From contig NZ_JBAWKA010000003.1 of NCBI RefSeq assembly GCF_043876815.1, forward strand, positions 310,001 through 374,000: DNA of 64,000 nucleotides, given 5' to 3'. Positions 33,360 through 41,246 of this stretch are shown here, piece by piece. The position numbers were made by a program, and so were the translations under genes. The notes under the pieces were generated by a model. It did not search any database, was not told the origin of the DNA, and was given only the letters and a program-made list of their open reading frames with translations. This stretch comes from Gaetbulibacter_A sp043876815. Lineage in GTDB: Bacteria > Bacteroidota > Bacteroidia > Flavobacteriales > Flavobacteriaceae. Numbering within the stretch: the stretch's first letter is position 1; each line of letters opens with the position of its first letter.

Positions 33360-34556
33360 ATGAACACCTTATTATCCATAGAAAAGAGAAATGCCGTTTT
33401 AAGGAACATGGCTAAGTTATTGGAACAACACCGCGAAGCCATCATTACCACGAATAAAGCTGATTTAGATGCCTATAAAGGTGATGATATTTCTATGTTC
33501 GACCGCTTAAAGGTCGATAACGCCAAAGTTGATGAGATGATGGCATCCGTTTTACATTTGGCGCAGCAAGATGACCCTGTTGGCGTGGAACGATTTAGTT
33601 TTACACATGATAATGGTATTCAAGTCTATAACAAAACAGCCTCTTTTGGAACCGTTTTGATTATTTACGAGTCACGACCGGATGTTACGGTGGAAGCGGC
33701 CGGGATTGCCTTGAAATCGGGGAATAGTATTCTGTTAAAGGGAGGTAAAGAATCTTTGCGATCCAATAAAAAAATTGTTTCATTATGGCATGAAGCCTTA
33801 AAAATGGAAGGTGTCTCAACGGATTGGATCAGTTATCTGGAGTTCAATCGCACCGAAACGCAGGCGTTTTTAGAAAAACCTACCCAAAAGGTCGATCTCA
33901 TTGTGCCCAGAGGTGGGGAACGGCTTATCGCGTTTGTAAAACAGCATGCTCAATGTCCGGTTATTGTGAGTGGTCGAGGTAATAACTTTGTTTATGTTCA
34001 TGAAGATGCCGATTGGGATATTGCTTTAAAGGTGATCCTCAATGGAAAGACTGCAAAAATATCAGCATGTAATGCTGTTGACAAGGTTTTAATAGATGAA
34101 AATTTAAAAGATAAAACCGAATTTATTCAAAAGCTGGTCATAGAATTGAAAGGCTTTGATGTCAAAATTTTTGGGGATAAAGAAACCTCAAAGATTTCCG
34201 GGATTTCACCTTTTGAAACAGAAGATATTTGGTATGAAGAGTTTTTAGATTATAAAATTGTGATCGGCGAGATTCCTTCGAATGAGGCGGCAATTGCAAA
34301 AATTAACACCTATTCCGGAGGGCATTCCTCAGTCATTATAACCAAAGATGAAACAGCTGCAATGCACTTTATGGAAAATGTAGATACGGCTGCGGTTTAT
34401 CATAACGCTTCCACGAGATTTACAGATGGTAGCCAGTTTGGTTTAGGTGGTGAATTGGCTATAAGTACTGATAAGTTGCACCAACGCGGGCCCATAGGAT
34501 TACAACATTTGGTAACTAACAAATGGTATGTTTATGGTAGCGGACAAATACGATAG
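33360..34556 (+). CDS. proA: Glutamate-5-semialdehyde dehydrogenase (gamma-glutamyl phosphate reductase)
   Basis: ProA reduces gamma-glutamyl phosphate to the semialdehyde. The 398-residue protein shows VLIIYESRPDVTVEAAGIALKSGN, ILLKGGKE, LIVPRGGERLI and the GGHSSVIITKD segment, all ProA hallmarks. The catalytic cysteine lies in KISACNAVDKVL (about residue 240). The gene follows argD after 9 bases. Confidence 0.95.
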   Translation: MNTLLSIEKRNAVLRNMAKLLEQHREAIITTNKADLDAYKGDDISMFDRLKVDNAKVDEMMASVLHLAQQDDPVGVERFSFTHDNGIQVYNKTASFGTVLIIYESRPDVTVEAAGIALKSGNSILLKGGKESLRSNKKIVSLWHEALKMEGVSTDWISYLEFNRTETQAFLEKPTQKVDLIVPRGGERLIAFVKQHAQCPVIVSGRGNNFVYVHEDADWDIALKVILNGKTAKISACNAVDKVLIDENLKDKTEFIQKLVIELKGFDVKIFGDKETSKISGISPFETEDIWYEEFLDYKIVIGEIPSNEAAIAKINTYSGGHSSVIITKDETAAMHFMENVDTAAVYHNASTRFTDGSQFGLGGELAISTDKLHQRGPIGLQHLVTNKWYVYGSGQIR

Positions 34557-34557
34557 A

Positions 34558-35322
34558 ATGCAGAAAAAGAAACGTATATTATTAAAGATAGGTTCTAATA
34601 CCTTAACCAAGGAGACCGATAATTTATCGCGGGGGAAGATCGAGGATATTGCGAATCAGATTGCCCTCCTCAAAGATGAATACGAGTTTATTATCGTGAG
34701 TTCAGGAGCGATTGCTGTGGCAAAACAATTTGTGAAACTGGAAAGTCAGCAGGACAGTGTTTTTGTAAAGCAAGCTCTGGCATCCATAGGGCAACCCCAT
34801 TTGATCCGCATATATCAGGAAATTTTTAGATCTTACGGTTTACTAACATCCCAGTGTTTACTGTCGTATTCAGATTTTGAAAAACAAGAAAGTAAAACCA
34901 ATATTATAAACACCATAAACGTGTTGGTAAACAATAATTACATCCCTATTATTAATGAAAATGACACCGTAGCCACGGATGAAATTAAATTCGGGGATAA
35001 CGATAAATTAGGGGCATTAACAGCAGTTTTATTGGGCGTCGATCTCTTTATCATTGCTACCAATACGAACGGGATTTATACCAAAGCTTCGGTGACTAAC
35101 AAAAAACCTGAAACCATCCGGGAAGTCACCGATTATGAGCATTTAAAACAAGAGGTGTTGCCATCTAAATCCTCGCACGGCAGTGGTGGTATGCTTTCAA
35201 AAATAGAAGCAGCCAACGTTACAAAACAAGCTAAAATAGAAACCTGGATCGTCAATGGACTGGAAGACGACTTTATACTGAATGCTTTTGGAAATAAAGT
35301 GCCATTCACAAAAATAAAATAA
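34558..35322 (+). CDS. proB: Glutamate 5-kinase, short form without PUA domain
   Basis: ProB phosphorylates glutamate, the first committed step to proline. I chose the ATG at 34558, directly after the proA stop, rather than the in-frame ATG at 34528 inside proA, because MQKKKRILLKIGSNTL then matches the family start. The 254 residues cover the amino-acid kinase domain (KIGSNTLT, IVSSGAIAV, FGDNDKLGALTAVLLGVDLFII, GSGGMLSKIEAA). The C-terminal PUA domain of many ProB proteins is absent, so feedback control by proline may differ. Confidence 0.93.
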   Translation: MQKKKRILLKIGSNTLTKETDNLSRGKIEDIANQIALLKDEYEFIIVSSGAIAVAKQFVKLESQQDSVFVKQALASIGQPHLIRIYQEIFRSYGLLTSQCLLSYSDFEKQESKTNIINTINVLVNNNYIPIINENDTVATDEIKFGDNDKLGALTAVLLGVDLFIIATNTNGIYTKASVTNKKPETIREVTDYEHLKQEVLPSKSSHGSGGMLSKIEAANVTKQAKIETWIVNGLEDDFILNAFGNKVPFTKIK

Positions 35323-35325
35323 GGA

Positions 35326-36264
35326 ATGAAACATTATACCTCGATACACGATATAGATCATATTCAAACCTGGATATCGGAAGCCTTGGCCTTAAAAAAA
35401 CACCCTGTAAAGCACCACGCTTTGGGAAAACATAAAACCCTGGGTTTATTGTTCTTTAATTCCAGTTTACGAACGCGTTTAAGTACTCAGAAAGCAGCCT
35501 TGAATCTCGGTATGGATCCCATGGTAATGAATGTTTCCGGGGATGCCTGGGGCATTGAATTTGGCGATGGTACAGTTATGGATGGGTCTACCGCTGAGCA
35601 TATCAAAGAGGCCGCAGCAGTGGTTTCACAATATTGTGATATTATTGCAGTAAGAGCTTTTCCTACCTTAACGGATAAGGAAAGAGACGAAAATGAGGTA
35701 GTTCTTAATGCTTTTAAAAAATATGCATCGGTTCCTGTAGTTAATATGGAAAGTGCCACAGCGCACCCGCTTCAGGGTCTTGCCGATGCTTTAACGATTT
35801 CAGAATTTAGTAAAAAGGCACGACCTAAAGTAGTTCTTAGTTGGGCGCCCCATGTAAAAGCTTTGCCTCATGCGGTGGCGAACAGCTTTACGCAAGTTAT
35901 GCAAAAAATGGATGTCGAATTTGTGATCACAAATCCTAAAGGCTATGACTTAAGCCCCGAGATCACTAAAAATGTCCCTGTGATCCACGATCAAAAAGAG
36001 GCTTGTAAAAATGCTGATTTTGTATATGTGAAGAACTGGAGTTCCTATGATCAGTACGGACAAATTTTAGAAACCGATAGGTCGTGGATGATCACCAAAT
36101 CGTTACTAGGGCAAGCTAAATTTATGCATTGTTTGCCGGTGCGTCGAAATGTAGTTGTTGAAGATGCCGTATTGGATAGTCAGAATTCTATTGTGTTGCA
36201 TCAGGCGAATAATCGAACCTATGCCGCACAATTGGTGTTGAAAAAACTATTAGAAAACCTGTAA
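35326..36264 (+). CDS. argF': N-acetylornithine/N-succinylornithine carbamoyltransferase
   Basis: This 312-residue transcarbamylase carbamoylates an acylated ornithine, as in the Bacteroidota and Xanthomonas route. The carbamoyl-phosphate motif appears as FFNSSLRTRLSTQKAA (STRT replaced by SLRTR), and AWGIEFGDGTVMDG, NMESATAHPLQGLAD and MHCLPVRRNVVV are typical of the acylornithine type. The residue that separates acetyl-users (Glu92 in Xanthomonas) from the succinyl-user of Bacteroides (Pro90) is Ala90 here, in GSTAEH. As mutants of the Glu to Ala are reported to favour succinylornithine, a succinyl route is plausible. This relies on remembered alignments. Confidence 0.9.
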   Translation: MKHYTSIHDIDHIQTWISEALALKKHPVKHHALGKHKTLGLLFFNSSLRTRLSTQKAALNLGMDPMVMNVSGDAWGIEFGDGTVMDGSTAEHIKEAAAVVSQYCDIIAVRAFPTLTDKERDENEVVLNAFKKYASVPVVNMESATAHPLQGLADALTISEFSKKARPKVVLSWAPHVKALPHAVANSFTQVMQKMDVEFVITNPKGYDLSPEITKNVPVIHDQKEACKNADFVYVKNWSSYDQYGQILETDRSWMITKSLLGQAKFMHCLPVRRNVVVEDAVLDSQNSIVLHQANNRTYAAQLVLKKLLENL

Positions 36265-36265
36265 C

Positions 36266-37042
36266 ATGGACAGTTTAAAAATTATAAAGGTTGGCGGAAA
36301 TATTATTGATAATCCGGAAGCCCTAGATCATTTTTTAGAACAGTTTGCTGCATTGCAGGGACCTAAAGTATTGGTTCATGGCGGTGGAAAATTAGCCACA
36401 AAATTAGCTAAGGATATGCAGGTTCCTGTGAATATGGTTGAAGGAAGGCGTATTACCGACGCGGAAACCTTGGATGTTATTACCATGGTATACGCGGGTA
36501 AAATCAACAAAGGTATTGTAGCCAAATTACAAGCTTATAAATGCAATGCTATAGGTTTTACAGGTGCAGATGGGAATACAATTTGTTCGGTAAAACGACC
36601 GGTAAAGACGATCGATTATGGTTTTGTAGGAGATATTGAACAGGTAAACGCAGACGTATTACAAGTCTTGTTAGAACAGCAAATTACCCCAGTGTTTTGT
36701 GCGATAACCCATGATAATCGTGGGCAACTGCTTAACACCAATGCTGATACTATAGCGTCTGCATTAGCAGTCGGACTCTCTGAATTTTTTAAAACCGAAT
36801 TAATCTATGTGTTCGAAAAGAATGGTGTTTTGTTATCGGTAGATGATGATAATTCTGTTATTCAAACTATTAATTCTGAAGGTTATAATACTTTAAAACG
36901 AGAAGGTGTTATTGCTGATGGTATGTTGCCAAAGTTAACTAATTGCTTTGACGCTTTGAAGGCTGGTGTGTCAAAAGTGATCATCGGAAATGCCACAGTC
37001 ATTAGTGCAAATCCTCAAAAACATACAACTTTAAAGTTATGA
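36266..37042 (+). CDS. argB: N-acylglutamate kinase
   Basis: ArgB phosphorylates the acylated glutamate. The 258-residue amino-acid kinase has IKVGGNIID (residues 7-15), VLVHGGGKLATKLA (about 35-48), ITPVFCAITHDNRGQLLNTNADTIAS (about 150) and the ADGMLPKL segment. It starts 1 base after argF' and overlaps argE by 4 bases. The N-terminal helix extension seen in arginine-inhibited hexameric NAGKs is lacking, so direct arginine feedback is not obvious. Confidence 0.94.
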   Translation: MDSLKIIKVGGNIIDNPEALDHFLEQFAALQGPKVLVHGGGKLATKLAKDMQVPVNMVEGRRITDAETLDVITMVYAGKINKGIVAKLQAYKCNAIGFTGADGNTICSVKRPVKTIDYGFVGDIEQVNADVLQVLLEQQITPVFCAITHDNRGQLLNTNADTIASALAVGLSEFFKTELIYVFEKNGVLLSVDDDNSVIQTINSEGYNTLKREGVIADGMLPKLTNCFDALKAGVSKVIIGNATVISANPQKHTTLKL

Positions 37043-38097
37043 TACAGAAACTTAAGAGTGAGGCGATCGAGCTTTTAAAAAAACTAATAGAAACACCATC
37101 ATTTTCGTCGGAGGAAGACCAAACCGCACAATTGATCGAGGATTGGTTTAAGGCTCATAATCTCACGTATACCCGAACTAAAAACAATGTTTGGGCAGTA
37201 AATAAACACTTCGACGCAAGTAAACCAACACTGCTATTAAATTCCCATCACGACACGGTAAAACCCAACACGGCTTACACTAATGATCCGTTCAAAGCTT
37301 TTGTGGAGGATGGAAAGTTGTTTGGCCTTGGGAGTAATGATGCCGGGGGTTGTTTGGTATCTTTAATAGCGACTTTTACTTATTTTTACGATCATACGAA
37401 TCTAAAATATAATCTAGTTTTGGTCGCTTCCGCGGAAGAAGAAAGTAGCGGCCCTGATGGCTTGAACAGTATGCTTGAGGTGATCCCAAAAGTGGATGTG
37501 GCCATTGTAGGCGAGCCAACGCTCATGAATCTCGCTGTTGCCGAAAAGGGCTTGGTAGTATTTGATGCTAAGGTTGAAGGCACTCCAAGTCATGCCGCGC
37601 ATCCTAATAACAATAATTCTATTTATAACACGATTGCCGTGCTGCAATGGTTCAAGGATTTTAAATTTGAAAAAAGTTCGGAGGTTTTAGGTGATGTCAA
37701 GTTAACGGTAACCCAGATAAAGGGAGGATCTCAACACAATGTGGTACCTGCCGATGTTGACCTTGTTATTGATGTTCGTGTTAATGACGCCTATACGAAT
37801 AAGGAAATTGCAGAGATATTACAAAAAGAAGCACCTTGTAAGATAGAACCAAGAAGTTTGCGTTTAAATTCGTCGTCTATTCCAATGGACCACGATCTGG
37901 TAAAAGCAGGAATAGCTCTGGGGCGCTCCACTTATGGGTCACCAACTTTATCGGATCAGGCGACTTTGTCTTGTCCAAGTTTAAAGTTAGGACCCGGAGA
38001 TAGCACGCGTTCGCATTCTGCAAATGAATTTATTTATGTTCATGAAATTGAAGAAGGCATTGAGATTTACATAAAGCTGTTGGAGAAGGTATTATAA
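37039..38097 (+). CDS. argE: M20 family deacylase, acetyl/succinylcitrulline (or ornithine) deacylase
   Basis: The product has 352 residues. Metal-binding motifs of the M20 family are present: LLLNSHHDTVKPN (His, Asp), LGSNDAGGCLVSL (bridging Asp), ASAEEESSGPDG (Glu pair) and VGEPT. In a pathway where the acylornithine is carbamoylated first, this enzyme would release citrulline from acylcitrulline. The ATG overlaps the argB stop (4 bases). Its name follows the operon position. Confidence 0.9.
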   Translation: MIQKLKSEAIELLKKLIETPSFSSEEDQTAQLIEDWFKAHNLTYTRTKNNVWAVNKHFDASKPTLLLNSHHDTVKPNTAYTNDPFKAFVEDGKLFGLGSNDAGGCLVSLIATFTYFYDHTNLKYNLVLVASAEEESSGPDGLNSMLEVIPKVDVAIVGEPTLMNLAVAEKGLVVFDAKVEGTPSHAAHPNNNNSIYNTIAVLQWFKDFKFEKSSEVLGDVKLTVTQIKGGSQHNVVPADVDLVIDVRVNDAYTNKEIAEILQKEAPCKIEPRSLRLNSSSIPMDHDLVKAGIALGRSTYGSPTLSDQATLSCPSLKLGPGDSTRSHSANEFIYVHEIEEGIEIYIKLLEKVL

Positions 38098-38138
38098 GTT
38101 AAAAATTAGATCCGAAAAAAACATAAAACAAAAGAAGC

Positions 38139-39413
38139 ATGAAACTTTGGGATAAGGGTATATCAATAGATAAAAAGATAGAGCAGTTTACCGTTGGTAA
38201 TGATCGGGAGATCGACAGCCATATTGCAAAATATGACATTATGGCTTCGAAAGCACATGCCAAAATGTTGCAGAAGATTGGTGTTATTTCAGTGGAAGAG
38301 TTGGTGGAATTGCTGGGTGGTTTAAAAAAGCTAGAAGAGCAAATTGCTAATGGCACATTCGTTATTGAGGACCAGTTTGAAGATGTACATTCAAAAATTG
38401 AATTTGAACTTACAAAATCACTAGGAGAAGTCGGGAAAAAGATCCATACGGCGCGTTCCAGAAATGACCAGGTTCTAGTAGCTTTACACCTGTATTATAA
38501 AGATCAGTTGGAGGCGATTCAAGCAAAAACAAAAACATTGTTTGATACTTTACTGGGACTTGCGGAAAAATATAAAAATAATGTTTTACCGGGCTATACA
38601 CACTTGCAGGTAGCGATGCCATCCTCGTTTGGGTTATGGTTTTCAGCCTATGCTGAATTGATGATCGATGATGTATATCTGTTACAAGCAGCTTCAAAAA
38701 CCGTAGACCAAAACCCATTGGGTTCGGCTGCAGGTTATGGTAGTTCGTTTCCCATCGACCGTGAAATGACCACCAAAGAATTAAAGTTTTCAACTCTTAA
38801 ATACAATGTGGTAGCAGCCCAGATGGCGCGTGGAAAAAACGAACGCACAATTGCTGCTGCCTTGGGTGGATTAAGCAATACATTGGCACGATTTGCTATG
38901 GATGTATGCCTGTATATGAGTCAGAATTTTGGATTTATCAGCTTTCCCGATGCTCTTACAACCGGGAGTAGTATTATGCCTCACAAAAAAAATCCGGATG
39001 TTTTTGAACTGATCCGTGGGAAATGCAATAAGATTCAGGCACTTCAATCTGAAATGATCCTGATCACCAACAATTTACCCAGTGGCTATCATAGGGATTT
39101 CCAGTTGCTAAAGGAAAATATGATCGCCGCTTTTGAAGATTTGAAGGCTATTTTGGATATCTTTGATTATGCCATTCAACAAATTGAAGTAAAGAACGTA
39201 GATCTGAATGATTCAAAATATCACTATTTGTTTACGGTGGATAATATTAATACTCTGGTTGAAGACGGAATGAGCTTCCGCGAAGCCTATCAGAAGATTG
39301 GCGGACAGGTTCAGGATGGTACTTATAAACCGGATACTTCAAAGAAACATACACATTTAGGAAGTATGCATAATTTGGGTCTAGAAAAGATCCGAGCGAA
39401 GTTTCCAGAATAA
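38139..39413 (+). CDS. argH: Argininosuccinate lyase
   Basis: ArgH splits argininosuccinate into arginine and fumarate. The 424-residue protein has DVHSKIEFEL, the KIHTARSRNDQVLVALHLYY block with catalytic His, and the superfamily signature GSSIMPHKKNPDVFELIRGK (about residues 280-299). LPSGYHRDFQLLKENM follows. It is the last arginine gene, 41 bases after argE and 14 bases before the GH130-like gene. Confidence 0.95.
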   Translation: MKLWDKGISIDKKIEQFTVGNDREIDSHIAKYDIMASKAHAKMLQKIGVISVEELVELLGGLKKLEEQIANGTFVIEDQFEDVHSKIEFELTKSLGEVGKKIHTARSRNDQVLVALHLYYKDQLEAIQAKTKTLFDTLLGLAEKYKNNVLPGYTHLQVAMPSSFGLWFSAYAELMIDDVYLLQAASKTVDQNPLGSAAGYGSSFPIDREMTTKELKFSTLKYNVVAAQMARGKNERTIAAALGGLSNTLARFAMDVCLYMSQNFGFISFPDALTTGSSIMPHKKNPDVFELIRGKCNKIQALQSEMILITNNLPSGYHRDFQLLKENMIAAFEDLKAILDIFDYAIQQIEVKNVDLNDSKYHYLFTVDNINTLVEDGMSFREAYQKIGGQVQDGTYKPDTSKKHTHLGSMHNLGLEKIRAKFPE

Positions 39414-39427
39414 ATTAAAACGAAAAA

Positions 39428-40609
39428 ATGGATGTTAACATCTATAAGAAGTTACTTTTAAGGATAGTTTATGCTTTGGCTATCATGCTTCTTGTAGTGA
39501 ATTGTGGTCAAAAAAAGACTGATGAATTAACTGAAGATGATAAGGTTGATTGGGGGTTTCATACCGTTGAAAAAGTAGATTCCTTGAATCCCATTTTGAA
39601 GCCCTCGGTAGATTTTTCTTTTGAATCTCCAATTTCTAATAAGACAGTCTATTGGGAGAGCCGGAATGTTCTAAATCCGGCAGCTGTGGTGCACAACGAA
39701 ACAGTGTATCTCTTTTATAGATCCCAGGATTCCAGCGGAACTTCGCGCATTGGTTTGGCTACGAGTACCGATGGTTTACACTTTGATAAAAGGTCAAAAC
39801 CTGTTCTGTATCCGGATGAGGATCCTATGATGCGCTACGAGTGGCATTATAAAAAACTAGCCAATGACACCTTGGATACGGATTGTAAGAACTGTTTGTT
39901 TGATGGCATTGAAGATCCGAGAATTGTAGGTAGCCCGGATGGGAATTACGTGATGACCTATACAGCCTATGATGGGAAAACTGCTCGGTTGAGTGTGGCC
40001 ACCTCGAGCAATCTGTTACATTGGACGAAACAAGGTCTGGCGTTTGAGGATAAAAAGTACCGAGATGTATGGTCGAAATCAGGGGCGATCGTTGCAGAAC
40101 TTCAAGGTGAAAAGGTAATTGCAAAAAAAATAAACGGCAGCTATTGGATGTATTTTGGTGATACTGATATTTTTCTTGCAAAGTCGGATGACCTGATCCA
40201 TTGGGAGATTTGTGAGAATGAAGAATCTAAAAACCCGATTTCAGTGTTGTATCCACGCCCGGGTTATTTTGATAGTCGGTTGGTAGAACCCGGCCCTTTC
40301 GCTTTATATACAGCCAAAGGAATTTTACTCATATACAACGGGAGTAATGCTGCAAATTTTAATGATACTGAATTACCAAAATTCACCTACGCCGCAGGGC
40401 AAGCCCTTTTTGATAAGGAAGCACCATATATCTTGTTGGATAGAACGAGTGACTATTTTATTTACCCGGATAAACCATATGAAAAAATAGGTGAGGTAAA
40501 TCTGGTGTGTTTTGTGGAAGGTTTGGTTCCTTATTCAAACCGTTGGTTCTTATACTACGGCACGGCAGATTCTAAGATTGCTGTGGCAACAACCGTGTTG
40601 GATGAATAG
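39428..40609 (+). CDS. GH130-like lipoprotein (mannoside phosphorylase/hydrolase family fold)
   Basis: The product has 393 residues. A lipoprotein signal (YALAIMLLVVNCGQ) is followed by a five-bladed propeller-type glycosidase domain. The GIEDPRIVGSPDGNYVMTYTAYDG segment carries the G-x-EDPR motif of GH130, and the RLGLATSTDGLHF/RIGLATSTDGLHFDK type repeats and LVEPGPFAL are in line with this. GH130 enzymes cleave mannosides by phosphorolysis or hydrolysis. Being a surface or periplasmic lipoprotein favours hydrolysis. It lies only 14 bases after argH, so it may be carried on the arg transcript without a link to arginine. Confidence 0.75.
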   Translation: MDVNIYKKLLLRIVYALAIMLLVVNCGQKKTDELTEDDKVDWGFHTVEKVDSLNPILKPSVDFSFESPISNKTVYWESRNVLNPAAVVHNETVYLFYRSQDSSGTSRIGLATSTDGLHFDKRSKPVLYPDEDPMMRYEWHYKKLANDTLDTDCKNCLFDGIEDPRIVGSPDGNYVMTYTAYDGKTARLSVATSSNLLHWTKQGLAFEDKKYRDVWSKSGAIVAELQGEKVIAKKINGSYWMYFGDTDIFLAKSDDLIHWEICENEESKNPISVLYPRPGYFDSRLVEPGPFALYTAKGILLIYNGSNAANFNDTELPKFTYAAGQALFDKEAPYILLDRTSDYFIYPDKPYEKIGEVNLVCFVEGLVPYSNRWFLYYGTADSKIAVATTVLDE

Positions 40610-40624
40610 AATTCATTCGTAAAT

Positions 40625-40735
40625 GATTATAAAGAGATTCCTCGTTTCACTCGGAATGACATTCAAAATCGTCATTATGAGGAGCAAAGCGACGTGGTAA
40701 TCTTATCAAGCGAATTGCTTCCTGTAGATTCCAGG
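40625..40735. repeat. Dispersed repeats of types A/B
   Basis: The stretch contains gagattcctcgtttcactcggaatgac and cgtcattatgaggagcaaagcgacgtggtaatct, related to the units at 14972-15430 and 62594-62795. It is non-coding. Confidence 0.6.
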
Positions 40736-40777
40736 CTTCATTTGGAATAACAAAACATCTTTCATATTACTCTTGCT

Positions 40778-40858
40778 GCGTTAGCGATTGAAGCGGCATC
40801 CTTTTTTGGTACAAAAAAGATACAGCGTAAAGCGCGACCCTTGGGGAACGCCCAAATA
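40778..40858 (+). repeat. Dispersed intergenic element, type C, copy 4
   Basis: It begins gcgttagcgattgaagcggc and ends ggggaacgcccaaata, with a hairpin (ccttttttggtacaaaaaag) in the middle. It is closest to copy 2 (7471-7556). It lies just upstream of the CDGSH gene and fills most of the 40610-40921 gap together with the A/B repeat. Confidence 0.65.
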
Positions 40859-40921
40859 GATTTTTATAATCAGAATTTTGATTTCAATACTTATTTCTTA
40901 TATTACTTAAAAATTAATGAT

Positions 40922-41161
40922 ATGAGCAAAGCAAAAGTTGCCGGAACAGCACCGGTTGAAATAGAGTTAAACAAAGGTGAAACCAAGTATTTCTGTTCTT
41001 GTGGTGAATCGGATAAGCAACCGTTTTGTGATGGTTCACATCGTCGTAATGATTTCGAACCGGTTGTTTTTGAACCAAAGCGTGATGGTAAGGCATTTTT
41101 ATGCATGTGCAAGCAGAGTAGCAATTTGCCGTATTGCGACGGGAGTCATAACAGTCTTTAA
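40922..41161 (+). CDS. Double CDGSH iron-sulfur protein
   Basis: The product has 79 residues from the ATG at 40922; an upstream in-frame start at 40841 lies in a repeat element and would add an unrelated N-terminus. Two CDGSH motifs are complete: Cys25, Cys27, Cys36, His40 (CSCGESDKQPFCDGSH) and Cys61, Cys63, Cys72, His76 (CMCKQSSNLPYCDGSH). Each should bind one 2Fe-2S cluster, as in the double-domain mitoNEET-related group. The biological role in bacteria is not established. It stands alone and is followed by a perfect terminator. Confidence 0.92.
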   Translation: MSKAKVAGTAPVEIELNKGETKYFCSCGESDKQPFCDGSHRRNDFEPVVFEPKRDGKAFLCMCKQSSNLPYCDGSHNSL

Positions 41162-41176
41162 GATTTATAAAAAGCA

Positions 41177-41202
41177 AAAAGCGCATATTTACATGCGCTT
41201 TT
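41177..41202. terminator. Bidirectional terminator between CDGSH gene and leuB
   Basis: A perfect 10-bp stem aaaagcgcat / atgcgctttt with the loop atttac has A/T tails on both sides. It can serve the CDGSH gene and the converging leuAB unit. Confidence 0.85.
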
Positions 41203-41246
41203 CTAAGCAATACTACGTTTAATTTGTTGACGACTAACTCTAAAAA

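Noticed and set aside
34528..34557. Earlier start for proB inside proA
   Set aside because: The ATG at 34558 directly after the proA stop gives the conserved N-terminus; the extra ten residues match nothing in the family.
40841..40921. N-terminal extension of the CDGSH protein from an upstream start
   Set aside because: This part lies in and after the type C repeat; the ATG at 40922 gives a normal double-CDGSH protein.
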